A stretch of 64,000 nucleotides of DNA from Hyphomicrobiales bacterium (GCA_021286855.1 JAJTBO010000010.1:51028-115027); one strand, 5' to 3'; counted from the first letter of the stretch, positions 26,814-38,492 are shown. The notes: generated by a model not told the origin, from the letters alone. Made by a program: numbers and translations.

Positions 26814-29321
26814 ATGAAAGTCCTCATCGTCGGCGGCGTCGCCGGCGGCGCCACCGCGGCGGCCCGGATCCGCCGCTCGGACGAAAGCGCCGAAATCGTC
26901 CTCGTCGAACGCGGCCCCTACATCAGTTTCGCCAACTGCGGCCTGCCCTATCACATCTCCGGCGCGATCCCGTCGCGCGAGCAATTGCTGGTCACCTCCG
27001 AGGAACTGTTCGAGGCGCGCTACGCCGTCGACGTGCGCTCGCGCACCGAGGTCGTCGCGATCGATCGGGCGGCGAAGACGGCGACCCTGCGCAATCTCGC
27101 AACCGGCGAAGAGACGATCGAGAGCTTCGATCGGCTGTTGCTGTCGCCGGGCGCAGAGCCGGTTCGGCCGAAGCTCTCCGGCATCGACGGCCCGCGCATC
27201 TTCACCCTGCGCAACATTCCCGATCTCGATCGGATCATGGCGCATCTCACCTCCGACCATCCGCGCCGGGCGGTGGTCATCGGCGGCGGCTTCATCGGCA
27301 TCGAGATGGCCGAGAACCTACACGACCGCGGCCTCTTCACCACGCTGGTCGAGGGCGCGGCGCACATTCTCGCGCCCCTCGACGACGAGATGGCGGCGAT
27401 CGTCCATTCGCACATGAAGGACAAGTCGATCGAGCTCTATCTCGGCGACCGGATCGAGCATTTCGAGGACAAGGGCGACCACACGCTGGCGTTCCTGGCG
27501 TCGGGCAAGCGGCTGCAGGCCGACATCGTCGTGCTGGCGATCGGCGTCCGTCCCGAGACGGCGCTGGCGCGGGAGGCCGGGCTCGAGCTCGGCGCGACCG
27601 GCGGCATCCGGGTCGACGAGTACCTGCGCACCTCCGATCCGAGCATCTACGCCGTCGGCGACGCGGTCGAGGTGACGCAGACGATCACCGGCCGACCGGC
27701 GCTGATCCCGCTCGCCGGGCCCGCCAATCGGCAGGGCCGGATCGCCGCCGACAACATGCTCGCGAAGTCCGAGGCGGGGATGAAGCCCTATCGCGGCACG
27801 CTCGGCACGGCGATCCTCAAGGTGTTCGATCTCGCCGCGGCGACGACCGGCCTCAACGAGACGCAGCTCGCCGCCGCCGGCATTCCCTATCGGGCGACGA
27901 TCACCCATTCCGGCTCGCACGCCTCCTACTATCCCGGCTCGCGGCAACTCAGCCTCAAGCTCCTCTACGGGCTCGACGGCCGGGTGCTCGGCGCGCAGGC
28001 GGTGGGCGCCGACGGCGCCGACAAGCGGATCGACGTGATCGCCTCGGCGATCGGGCATCAGGGCACGGTCGCCGAACTCGCCGACCTCGAGCTCGCCTAT
28101 GCGCCGCCGTTCGGCTCGGCCAAGGACCCGGTCAACATCGCCGGCTACGTGGCGATGAACGTGCTCGCCGGCACGCACGAGGTGATCGACTGGCGGGCTC
28201 TGCGCGATCGGATCGCCGCAGGGCTCGGCAAGGCGCAGCTCGTCGACGTGCGCACGCCGGAGGAGTTCGGCATCCAGACCCTGCCGGGCGCGGTCAACAT
28301 CGAACTCGACCGACTGCGCGGCCGGCTCGCCGAACTCGATCCGACCCGGCCGGTGATCGTGTTCTGCCAGATCGGCGTGCGCGGCTATCTCGCCTATCGG
28401 ATCCTGAAGCAGTCGGGCTTTCTCGACGTCGTCAATCTCTCCGGCGGCCTGAAGACCTATCTCTGGGCGACCGAGAAGCAGGCGAACCCCGACATCTTCG
28501 ACTACGAAGACATCAAGCGGCGCGATCAGGCCGAAATCGAAGCGGAGATGGGCGGGCGCACCATCGTGACGCCGCCGGCCGCCGACCGCCACCGCATCGA
28601 CGCGGTCGGCCTGCAATGCCCCGGACCGATCATGAAGACCTTCCGGGCGATGGAGGCGCTCGAGGAAGGCGAACTGCTGGAGGTCACCGCCTCCGATCCG
28701 GCCTTCGGCCGCGACGTCCGCGCCTGGGGTCTGAAGACCGGCCACGAGATCGTGACCGTCGAGGTCGCCAAGGGGCTCGTGCGGGCGGTGGTGCGCAAGG
28801 GCGCCAAGCCGGCCGCCTGCCCGGCCGAAGGCGCCGCCGCGCCGGCCCGGGACAAGACCACGCTGGTCGTGTTCTCCGGCGACCTCGACAAGGTGATGGC
28901 GGCGCTGATCATCGCCAACGGCGCGATGGCGATGGGGCGGAAGGTCAGCCTGTTCTTCACCTTCTGGGGCCTCAACGTGCTGCGTCGGGCCGATCCGCCG
29001 CGGGTGGAGAAGGGCCTTCTCGACGCCGCCTTCGCCTTCATGCTGCCGAAGGGCGCGAGCCGGCTCTCCTCGGTGTCGAAGATGAACTTCGGCGGCATCG
29101 GCGCGAAGCTCCTGAAGAAGGTGATGCGCGACAAGCACGTCGACCGGCCGGACGAGCTTCTCCAGAGCCTGATCGCCGGCGGCGCGCAGATCATCGCCTG
29201 CCGCATGTCGATGGACGTGATGGGGCTGAAGGAAGAGGAACTGATCAAGGGCGTCGAGTTCGGCGGCGTCGCCGCCTTCCTGGCCGAGGCGGAGGAATCC
29301 GGCACGACGCTGTTCATCTGA
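26814..29321 (+). CDS. Four-module persulfide enzyme: CoA-disulfide reductase, rhodanese, TusA, DsrE2
   Basis: This is an 835-residue fusion. Residues 1-445: FAD/NAD(P)H CoA-disulfide reductase-type oxidoreductase (VLIVGGVAGGATAAARIRR, redox Cys42 in SFANCGLPYHISG, AVVIGGGFIGIEMAENL, IYAVGDAVE). Residues about 455-550: rhodanese with Cys518 (VIVFCQIGVRGYLA). Residues about 590-660: TusA with CPGP motif (Cys602). Residues about 680-835: DsrE2/DsrE-like domain with Cys796 (IIACRMSMDVMGL). All four cysteines needed for sulfur relay are present. Modules of this kind reduce CoA-persulfides and polysulfide, move sulfane sulfur and hand it on, so I infer sulfide or polysulfide metabolism in the cytoplasm. 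GGGAG precedes the ATG. It is monocistronic, with an AT-rich leader and a strong terminator. Confidence 0.93.
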   Translation: MKVLIVGGVAGGATAAARIRRSDESAEIVLVERGPYISFANCGLPYHISGAIPSREQLLVTSEELFEARYAVDVRSRTEVVAIDRAAKTATLRNLATGEETIESFDRLLLSPGAEPVRPKLSGIDGPRIFTLRNIPDLDRIMAHLTSDHPRRAVVIGGGFIGIEMAENLHDRGLFTTLVEGAAHILAPLDDEMAAIVHSHMKDKSIELYLGDRIEHFEDKGDHTLAFLASGKRLQADIVVLAIGVRPETALAREAGLELGATGGIRVDEYLRTSDPSIYAVGDAVEVTQTITGRPALIPLAGPANRQGRIAADNMLAKSEAGMKPYRGTLGTAILKVFDLAAATTGLNETQLAAAGIPYRATITHSGSHASYYPGSRQLSLKLLYGLDGRVLGAQAVGADGADKRIDVIASAIGHQGTVAELADLELAYAPPFGSAKDPVNIAGYVAMNVLAGTHEVIDWRALRDRIAAGLGKAQLVDVRTPEEFGIQTLPGAVNIELDRLRGRLAELDPTRPVIVFCQIGVRGYLAYRILKQSGFLDVVNLSGGLKTYLWATEKQANPDIFDYEDIKRRDQAEIEAEMGGRTIVTPPAADRHRIDAVGLQCPGPIMKTFRAMEALEEGELLEVTASDPAFGRDVRAWGLKTGHEIVTVEVAKGLVRAVVRKGAKPAACPAEGAAAPARDKTTLVVFSGDLDKVMAALIIANGAMAMGRKVSLFFTFWGLNVLRRADPPRVEKGLLDAAFAFMLPKGASRLSSVSKMNFGGIGAKLLKKVMRDKHVDRPDELLQSLIAGGAQIIACRMSMDVMGLKEEELIKGVEFGGVAAFLAEAEESGTTLFI

Positions 29322-29340
29322 TCGCGGGCGAAGCGCAAAC

Positions 29341-29380
29341 GAAAAGAGGCGGAGCGCTCCGGCGCTCCGCCTCTTCGATT
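29341..29380. terminator. Intrinsic terminator between convergent genes
   Basis: AAGAGGCGGAGCG pairs with CGCTCCGCCTCTT around a short loop, flanked by A-rich and T-rich ends. It serves the persulfide enzyme and probably the convergent L,D-transpeptidase gene. Confidence 0.8.
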
Positions 29381-29415
29381 CGGTCCTCTCGGCGCGGCAG
29401 AGGCCGCGCCGGCGG

Positions 29416-30723
29416 TCACTCCTGCGCCACCAACATCCCGACGCCGTCCTTGTTGTAGATGTCGTCGCGGAAATGGACGATGCCCTCGGCCGTCGCCCAG
29501 GCGGTGATGTAGTTCGTATAGACCGGCACCGGGGTCTTCAGCTTGGCGTCGAGGCGCTGGCCGTCGGCGAGCGCGTTGGCGACCGCCTCCGGGGTCCAGC
29601 CGGGGGTGTCGCGCAGGAGCCAGGTCACCAGACCCTGGATGTTCTGGATGCGCATGCAGCCCGACGAATAGAAGCGGTTGTTGTCGCCGAACAGATCCTT
29701 GAACGGCGTGTCGTGCATGTAGACGTCGTGGGTGTTCGGGAAGGTCACCTTGACCGTCGACATCGCGTTGTCGCCGCCCGGATCCTGACGGAACGAATAG
29801 GTGGTGGCCTGCACCGAGTTCCAATCGACGGCCTCGGGCGGGACCTCCTGGCCGTGATTGTCGAAGATGCGGATGTGGTTCTTGGTCAGGTAATCCGGCT
29901 CGGTCTGCATCTTCGGGATCAGATCCTTGCGGATGATCGAGACCGGAACGTGCCAATAGGGGTGGAAGTTGATCTCTCGCACCGACGAGGAGAGAATCGG
30001 GGTCTGGCGATCGATCTTGCCGACCACCGCGTTGTGACGCTCGACCACCCGGCCCTGCTCGACCATCTCGAGCTCGGCGGCGGGAATGTTCATGAAGATG
30101 TAGCGCTCGCCGAGATTGCCCGACATCGAACGGATGCGGACGAGGTTCATCTCGAGCTGCGAGATGCGGGTCTCGATCGGAACGTTCATCACCTCCATCA
30201 CCGTCTCGTCGACGACGCCGTCCGGCCGGAGGCCGTGGCGGACCTGGAAGCGGCGCACGGCGGCGTCGACGTAGCTGTCGAAGGTGTCGTGATAGCCCAT
30301 GCGGGCCTGATCCGGCGGCATGTCGCCGGACGCCACCAGGCGCTGACGCAGACGGGCGATCACCTCGGACCGGGAGCCGACCTTGAGGCGCATCGGCGAC
30401 TGGATCTTCGGCCAGCCGCCGCGGGCCTGCTGATCGCGCAGCATGGGCAGCGCCGCCTCGATCGCCACCACGGTCTCCGGCGACAGGAGCGGCGTCTCCG
30501 ACTTGATGCGCTCGGCCTGGGCGGCGTTGGCGCCGGCGTCGAACTTCTGCTGCCATTCGCGCACCGCCTGAGCGCGGGTCAGCGCCTCGAGCGGGCTCTC
30601 GCTCGACTGCGCGAAGGCCGCCGCCGGGGCCAGGGTCGCGCCGGCGAGGCCGGCGAGGAGCGCCCGACGGGTGGGGCGGAACACGTTCGAGGCAGGATGA
30701 CGATGCACCGCGTCGTTCTCCAT
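29416..30723 (-). CDS. L,D-transpeptidase (YcbB/YkuD type), probable LdtP
   Basis: This 435-residue exported cell-wall enzyme has a hydrophobic signal with a twin Arg (PTRRALLAGLAGATLAP, about 17-35). A peptidoglycan-binding domain (about 115-190) has RLVASGDMPPDQARMGYHDT and VRRFQVRHGLRPDGVVDET. The catalytic YkuD domain (about 200-390) has the active site HDTPFKDLFGDNNRFYSSGC followed by MRI; the nucleophile is Cys356. It makes 3-3 crosslinks or anchors proteins in peptidoglycan. In Liberibacter and related bacteria the MarR regulator LdtR controls such a gene, and a probable ldtR lies two genes upstream here. Family and active site are clear; the LdtP name is inference. Confidence 0.92.
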   Translation of the reverse strand: MENDAVHRHPASNVFRPTRRALLAGLAGATLAPAAAFAQSSESPLEALTRAQAVREWQQKFDAGANAAQAERIKSETPLLSPETVVAIEAALPMLRDQQARGGWPKIQSPMRLKVGSRSEVIARLRQRLVASGDMPPDQARMGYHDTFDSYVDAAVRRFQVRHGLRPDGVVDETVMEVMNVPIETRISQLEMNLVRIRSMSGNLGERYIFMNIPAAELEMVEQGRVVERHNAVVGKIDRQTPILSSSVREINFHPYWHVPVSIIRKDLIPKMQTEPDYLTKNHIRIFDNHGQEVPPEAVDWNSVQATTYSFRQDPGGDNAMSTVKVTFPNTHDVYMHDTPFKDLFGDNNRFYSSGCMRIQNIQGLVTWLLRDTPGWTPEAVANALADGQRLDAKLKTPVPVYTNYITAWATAEGIVHFRDDIYNKDGVGMLVAQE

Positions 30724-31014
30724 CAGGGCGCGAAGGCGCCGGTACGAGGCCGTCGACGCCGCCCTGGCGACGCGGGAGGCGTCGAGGCGGTCGCGACCGG
30801 GACATTTCGGGACGTCGCGAGGCGCGGGGCCCTCGCCTCACGAAGGCGTCGGATCCCGGATGCTCAAGGACGCTTCGGCGCGAGGCCGTCGCGACCGTCC
30901 GTCATCTCTGGTTACTCATTCCAATATGGCCGAAACATGTCGCCGTCGAGCCCGGTTTCTCCCGCGCGATCGGCTGTTTCGGGTTGTTGCCGCAAATCCG
31001 CGCCGCAACGCCCG

Positions 31015-32196
31015 TCAGCGCCGCGACGGCGTCGGCGCTCTCGCGAGGACGTGAACGGCGATGCCGGCGACGAGCGCCCAGAAGGCCGAGCCGACGCCGT
31101 GCCACGAGAGGCCCGACGCGGCGACGAGGAAGGTGACCAGCGCCGGGATTCGGTCCTCCTCGACGTCGAGCGCCGCCTTCGTCGCGCCGCCGAAGGCCCC
31201 GACCAGCGCGAGACCGGCGGCGGCCTCGATCAGTTGCGGCGAGGAGCGCATGACGAGGCCGACCGCCACGGTGGCGACGACGCCGAGCGCCATGTGGCCG
31301 AGCCCGCCGATCGAGGCGACGATCCAGCGGCGCGAGCGGTCGGGACCGGCCTCGTCGCCGGCGGCGAGCGCGGCGGTCAGCGCGGCGAGATTGACCACCG
31401 GCATGCCGATCGGCGCGAGCGCGGCCGACATCGCGCCGGTGGCGACGAGCAACGGGCGGAACGGCGGGCGATAGCCGAAGGTTCCGATCACCGCCCAGCC
31501 GGGAATGTTCTGCGAGGCCATCGTGACCAGAAACAGCGGCAGAGCGATCGAGATGGTGGTCTCGAGGTCGAAGCGGGGGACGACGAGGACGAGGCGCGGC
31601 CAGTCGAAGGCGAGGCCGGCGAAGGCCCCCTCACCGCCGAAGGCCATGAAGGCGAGCGCCAATCCTGCCGCCGCCGGCGCGGCCCACAGCCGAGCGAAGC
31701 GCATCAACACCACCCAGGTGAGGACGATCGCGCCGATCTCGACCGGCCGGGCGGTGAGCGCGGCGAAGGGGGCGACGCAGAACTTCAGGAGCACGCCGGC
31801 CAACATGGCGTTGGCGACCGGCTTCGGGATCGCCCCGACGAGGCGGCCGAGCGGCTCGAACAGGCCGGAGGCGGCGACGAGAACGCCGGTGGTGACGAAG
31901 GCGCCGACGGCGGCGGGGAAGCCGCCCGCGCCGACGCCGAGGGTGGCGAGCAGCGCCATGCCCGGCGTCGACCAGGCGATCGAGATCGGCATCCGCGTCC
32001 AGCGGCTGAGCCCGATCGCCAGCACGCCGAGGGCGACCGCGAGCCCGACCATGGCCGAGACGATCTCGGCCTCGCTCGCGCCGACGGCGGAGAGGCCGCG
32101 AATGACGATCGCGCCGGAGGAGGCGTAGCCGACCAGGGTGACGAGGAGACCGGTCAGGATCTCATGCGGATGGACGAGTTTCGAGGCAGGCGGCAT
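31015..32196 (-). CDS. BenE-family (benzoate/H+ symporter-like) membrane transporter
   Basis: This 393-residue protein has about 11-12 hydrophobic helices and matches BenE: ISIAWSTPGMALLATLG, FLVTMASQNIPGWAVI, the conserved loop with GYRPPFRPLLVATGAMSAAL, and GMPVVNLAALTAAL. BenE proteins belong to the nucleobase/ascorbate transporter fold. Many are annotated as benzoate transporters without direct proof, and no aromatic catabolic genes are here. I chose the ATG giving MPPASKLVHPHEIL; the longer frame has an unlikely Arg-rich extension. It sits between ldtR and the L,D-transpeptidase on the same strand, but a terminator and gaps of 260 and 290 bases separate the three. Confidence 0.9.
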   Translation of the reverse strand: MPPASKLVHPHEILTGLLVTLVGYASSGAIVIRGLSAVGASEAEIVSAMVGLAVALGVLAIGLSRWTRMPISIAWSTPGMALLATLGVGAGGFPAAVGAFVTTGVLVAASGLFEPLGRLVGAIPKPVANAMLAGVLLKFCVAPFAALTARPVEIGAIVLTWVVLMRFARLWAAPAAAGLALAFMAFGGEGAFAGLAFDWPRLVLVVPRFDLETTISIALPLFLVTMASQNIPGWAVIGTFGYRPPFRPLLVATGAMSAALAPIGMPVVNLAALTAALAAGDEAGPDRSRRWIVASIGGLGHMALGVVATVAVGLVMRSSPQLIEAAAGLALVGAFGGATKAALDVEEDRIPALVTFLVAASGLSWHGVGSAFWALVAGIAVHVLARAPTPSRR

Positions 32197-32301
32197 CCGG
32201 GGTCTCGCGCGGTCGATCGAAAGGGCGAGCAGAACCCGTTCCCTCGCCGGCTGGCAAGAGCCGAAGGGGCGAACGGGGCGCATGTCCGGCCTGCGACGAC
32301 G

Positions 32302-32334
32302 AAAAAGGGCCCGGACGATCGCTCGTCCGGGCCT
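32302..32334 (-). terminator. Intrinsic terminator downstream of ldtR
   Basis: On the minus strand, GGCCCGGACGAG pairs with its near-complement around a short loop and is followed by TTTTTC. It lies between the ldtR stop and the BenE start, so BenE needs its own promoter. Confidence 0.8.
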
Positions 32335-32367
32335 ACCACGGTCCGCCATCCGGATTTCGTTGTGGCT

Positions 32368-32493
32368 TCAGAGCCGGTAGAGGATCTGGTCGGTCCAGAA
32401 GCGCCCCGAAGTCGAGCCTGCTCGACTTCGGCTTCCTTCGCTCGGAGCGCTTCCCCTCAGAGCCGGTAGAGGATCTGGTCGGTCCAGAAGCGC
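32368..32493. repeat. 37-bp exact direct repeat of the ldtR 3' end, with hairpin between the copies
   Basis: The last 37 bases of ldtR including its stop codon (32457-32493, encoding the C-terminal DQILYRL) occur again, exactly, at 32368-32404. Start-to-start distance is 89 bases. The 52 bases between hold a strong hairpin, CCGAAGTCGAG-CCTG-CTCGACTTCGG. The outer copy is non-coding. Confidence 0.9.
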
Positions 32494-32969
32494 TCCAGGC
32501 GCTGGAGCGACTTGTTGATGGTCTGGAAGTCCGACGGCCCGACGCCGCCGACCTGTTCGAGCGAGCGCAGCTGGCGATCGTAGAGGCGATCGACCACGTC
32601 GGCGATCTCGCGGCCCTTCTCGGTCAGCGAGACGCGCACCGAGCGACGGTCGACGCGGGAGCGTTCGTGGCGGACATAGCCGCCTTCGACCAGCTTCTTC
32701 AGATTGTAGGAGACGTTCGACCCGAGATAGTAACCGCGGGTGCGCAGTTCGCCGGCGGTCAACTCGGCGCCGCCGATGTTGAACAGGAGCAGCGCCTGCA
32801 CGGCGTTGACGTCGTCACGGCCGACCCGGTCGAACTCGTCCTTGATCACGTCGAGGAGACGGCGATGGAGGCGTTCGACCAACGTCAGCGCTTCGAGATA
32901 GAGCGGACGAATGGCCTCCTGCTCGGCCGTACGGGGCATCTCGGCCGCCGCCTTCTTCACGGTGTTCAT
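32457..32969 (-). CDS. ldtR: MarR-family regulator, probable LdtR
   Basis: This is a 170-residue winged-helix dimeric regulator. MNTVKKAAAEMPRTAEQEAI starts a long dimer helix. The DNA-binding part (about 50-125) has VQALLLFNIGGAELTAGELR, then RGYYLGSNVSYNLKKLVEGG and the wing HERSRVDRRSVRVSLTEKG. LdtR of Liberibacter and Sinorhizobium has this architecture, controls an L,D-transpeptidase and affects osmotic tolerance; assignment here rests on sequence pattern and on the nearby transpeptidase. I chose the ATG behind a GTGAGGCG sequence rather than the GTG five codons upstream. Its 280-base upstream region is AT-rich. Its 3' end is part of a direct repeat. Confidence 0.85.
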   Translation of the reverse strand: MNTVKKAAAEMPRTAEQEAIRPLYLEALTLVERLHRRLLDVIKDEFDRVGRDDVNAVQALLLFNIGGAELTAGELRTRGYYLGSNVSYNLKKLVEGGYVRHERSRVDRRSVRVSLTEKGREIADVVDRLYDRQLRSLEQVGGVGPSDFQTINKSLQRLERFWTDQILYRL

Positions 32970-33249
32970 GGGAATACGCCTCACTCAGCTCGTTCATTCT
33001 TGCGGCACTACTGGCCACTTCATGAGACGAAACTACAGACGTGACTCTAAAATCGCCTTAAATTGCATCATGAAATTTCCGTAAAGCCGACAGTCCGGAT
33101 ATTTTGCTGAACATCTTCTGAATCGACACGACAGTATTCGATTCAGATTCGATCAACCGAACGCCCCAAGACTTCGGAAAGGATGTTCGAAGAGCTTTCG
33201 GAAAGGACGCCCGGCCGGCGTCGAAAGGTCGAGACGGCGCGCGCCGGCC
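32970..33249. promoter_or_regulatory. AT-rich region upstream of ldtR
   Basis: No gene is seen. Bases 33020-33170 are markedly AT-rich. AAATT-N9-AATTT (33060-33078) is a short palindrome near 95 bases upstream of the ldtR start and a candidate autoregulatory site. The promoter is presumably here. Confidence 0.4.
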
Positions 33250-36072
<2,823 letters not shown>

Positions 36073-36246
36073 GGCTACGGCCTCATGAGGAGAGGCCGAA
36101 GGATCTAGCCGAAAGGCGGGGGTTCGAACAGGGGCGTGGTGCGAGATGATTCGAGCGCGGTGCGCGATGCTTGGAGCCCTCGCGCAAGCGAGTTCGAGCA
36201 ATCACGTCCTCCCGCCGAAGCCTATCCGACGGAGCGGATCGTCGCC

Positions 36247-37452
36247 TCACTCGCCCTTGCCGAGGACGATCGACAGGTTGAGGCCGCCGAAGGCGAAGGA
36301 GTTCTTGATCGCCACGTCGATCTTCGCCGGACGCGGCCCCTCGGTGACGGCGTCGACCGGGCACTCCGGGTCGGGGCCGAGGAAGCCGAGCGTCGGCGGC
36401 AGGACGCCGTGGTTGAGGCCGGCGAGCGTGGCGATCACCTCGATCGCGCCGGCCGCGCCCATGGCATGGCCGACCTGCGACTTGGTCGCCGAGATCGGCG
36501 GCGCGGCGGGGCCGAAGACGTCGACGACGGCGGCCGATTCGCACTTGTCGTTGAAAGCGGTGCCGGTGCCGTGGGCGTTGACCCAGCCGACCTGCGACGG
36601 TTCGACGCCCGCGTCGGCGAGCGCGGCGCGGATCGCCGCCTTCATGCCCTCCGGATCCGGAGCGACGATGTCGCCGGCGTCGGACGACATGCCGGCGCCG
36701 AGCCAACGACCGAGCACCCGCGCCTTCCGCGCGGCGGCGCGGCCGGCGCGCTCGAGGACGACGACGCCGGCGCCTTCGCCCATGATCAGGCCCTTGCGGT
36801 TGATCGAGAAGGGGCGGCAGGTGTCGGTGGAGACGACGCGCAGCGCCTCCCAGGCCTTGAGCAGGCCGATCTCGAAGCAGCTGTCGGTGCCGCCGACCAC
36901 CGCGACGTCGATGATGCCGGCGCGGATCAGGCCTTCGCCGACGATCATGGCGTGGCCGGCGGAGGCGCAGGCCGAGGTGACGCCGAAGACAGGGCCCTTG
37001 GCGCAGAGCTCGCGGGCGATGCGCGAGGCCGGCGCCGAGCCCATGATCTGCGGGATGGTGAAGGGCGAAGGCCGACTGCCGTCGGTGAAGATCTTGTGGA
37101 AGGCGCGGGCGGTGGCGTCGATGCCGGTGTTGGCGGTGCCGATCACCACGCCGACGCGGGCCGGCTCGGGCGGGTTCTCGTCGAGCCCGGCCTCTTTCCA
37201 GGCCTGACGGGCGGCGACCGCCGCCATCTGGGTGTAGCGGTCGATGTGGCCGCGGGTCTTGTCGTCGAAATGGGCGGCGGGGTCGAAGTCGCGCACCGGC
37301 GCGCCGTTCACGAACTTCAGGCCGGGCACCAGATCGGTCACGTCGCCGATGCCGCAGGCGCCAGAGAGGAGCGCCTTTTCGAAGACGTCGATCGAGGAGC
37401 CGAGCGAGGAGACGACGCCGCGTCCGGTGATTTCCGTGATGGGCTTGGACAT
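36247..37452 (-). CDS. Beta-ketoacyl-ACP synthase of the FabF/NodE type (orphan)
   Basis: This 401-residue thiolase-fold condensing enzyme has an intact catalytic triad: Cys in GVTSACASAGHAMIVG, His in VNAHGTGTAFNDKCE and His in SATKSQVGHAMGAAGA. It begins ITEITGRGVVSSLGSS. The pattern is FabF-like, but no acyl carrier protein, dehydratase or reductase gene lies nearby. In nodulating relatives NodE has this form, but no nod genes are here. It may elongate a special acyl chain, for example for lipid A or a secondary lipid. It is separated from both neighbours by about 150-175 bases and likely transcribed alone. Confidence 0.92.
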   Translation of the reverse strand: MSKPITEITGRGVVSSLGSSIDVFEKALLSGACGIGDVTDLVPGLKFVNGAPVRDFDPAAHFDDKTRGHIDRYTQMAAVAARQAWKEAGLDENPPEPARVGVVIGTANTGIDATARAFHKIFTDGSRPSPFTIPQIMGSAPASRIARELCAKGPVFGVTSACASAGHAMIVGEGLIRAGIIDVAVVGGTDSCFEIGLLKAWEALRVVSTDTCRPFSINRKGLIMGEGAGVVVLERAGRAAARKARVLGRWLGAGMSSDAGDIVAPDPEGMKAAIRAALADAGVEPSQVGWVNAHGTGTAFNDKCESAAVVDVFGPAAPPISATKSQVGHAMGAAGAIEVIATLAGLNHGVLPPTLGFLGPDPECPVDAVTEGPRPAKIDVAIKNSFAFGGLNLSIVLGKGE

Positions 37453-37601
37453 GCGGTCGACCTTCCGGGGTCAGAAGGCGGCGCGTGCCGGGACGCGACG
37501 CCGAGGAGTGTGACAGGCGGGTATCACGGATCGGCCCGCCTGTTAACCCGTACAGAAGCGGTGTGTCCGAAAGGTTTCCGCCTCTTTACCGCCGCATCCC
37601 G

Positions 37602-38492
37602 TCAGTTCGCGCCGCGCAGAAATTCGTAGAGCGCGGAAAAGTCGCGTCCGGCGTTGCCCTGATCGACGAAGAGCCGATAGAGCTGCGCGGCCTCCGCGCC
37701 GAGCGGCGTCGCCTGACCGGCGGCCGAGGCGACGTCCTGCGAGAGCTTCAGATCCTTCAGCATCATCGCCGCGGCGAAACCGGCGGCGTAGCCGCGATTG
37801 GCCGGGCTCGTCGGCACCGGGCCGGGGACCGGGCAGTAGCTGGTCAGCGACCAGCACTGGCCGGAGGACTTGGAGGCGATGTCGAAGAGCTTCTGGGCGT
37901 CGAGGCCGAGCTTGTCGGCGAGCGCGAAGCCCTCGCAGACCGCCACCATCGAGATGCCGAGAATCATGTTGTTGCAGATCTTGGCCGCCTGCCCTGCGCC
38001 GGGCGCGCCGGCGTGGACGATGGTCTTGCCCATCGCGGCGAGCACCGGCTCGGCGCGGGCGAAGGCGGCGTCGGTTCCGCCGACCATGAAGGTCAGCGTC
38101 GCGGCGGCCGCGCCGCCGACGCCGCCGGAGACCGGCGCGTCGACCATGTCGAAGCCGCGGGCGGCGGCGAGGCCGGCGACCTTGCGGGCGCTCTCGACGT
38201 GGATGGTCGAGCAGTCGATGAACAGGCATCCGGCCGCGACATGGGCGAAGACGCCGTTGTCCTCGGCCCACACCGCCTCGACGTGGCGACCCTCGGGGAG
38301 CATCGAGATCACCACCTCGGCGTCGGCGACCGCCTCGGGCAGCGAGCCGCCGGCGCGACCGCCGGCCTCGACGAGGCGGGCGAGCGCGTCGCCGGAGAGA
38401 TCGAGACCGGTCACGGCGTGGCCGGCGCGGACGAGATTGGCGGCCATCGGCAGGCCCATGTTGCCGAGACCGATGAAGACGATGCGCGACAT
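37602..38492 (-). CDS. mmsB: 3-hydroxyisobutyrate dehydrogenase
   Basis: This 296-residue NAD-dependent dehydrogenase oxidises 3-hydroxyisobutyrate to methylmalonate semialdehyde in valine breakdown. IVFIGLGNMGLPMAANLVRA is the dinucleotide-binding signature. MVDAPVSGGVGGAAAATLTF is the substrate loop, and the catalytic lysine lies in GAGQAAKICNNMILGI. GAGGAGG precedes the ATG. It is last of four same-strand genes beginning with the acyl-CoA dehydrogenase. The expected next enzyme, MmsA, is not in the window. Confidence 0.94.
   Translation of the reverse strand: MSRIVFIGLGNMGLPMAANLVRAGHAVTGLDLSGDALARLVEAGGRAGGSLPEAVADAEVVISMLPEGRHVEAVWAEDNGVFAHVAAGCLFIDCSTIHVESARKVAGLAAARGFDMVDAPVSGGVGGAAAATLTFMVGGTDAAFARAEPVLAAMGKTIVHAGAPGAGQAAKICNNMILGISMVAVCEGFALADKLGLDAQKLFDIASKSSGQCWSLTSYCPVPGPVPTSPANRGYAAGFAAAMMLKDLKLSQDVASAAGQATPLGAEAAQLYRLFVDQGNAGRDFSALYEFLRGAN

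Noticed and set aside
29473..32469. 998-codon plus-strand open frame
   Set aside because: It lies opposite the L,D-transpeptidase and BenE genes and has no domain; an antisense shadow.
36247..37452. Nodulation gene nodE
   Set aside because: The similarity is that of all FabF-type enzymes; no other nod gene or nod box is present.
37513..37542. Terminator between the ketoacyl-ACP synthase and mmsB genes
   Set aside because: A 9-bp stem is present, but the 12-base loop and lack of a T-run on either strand make it weak.
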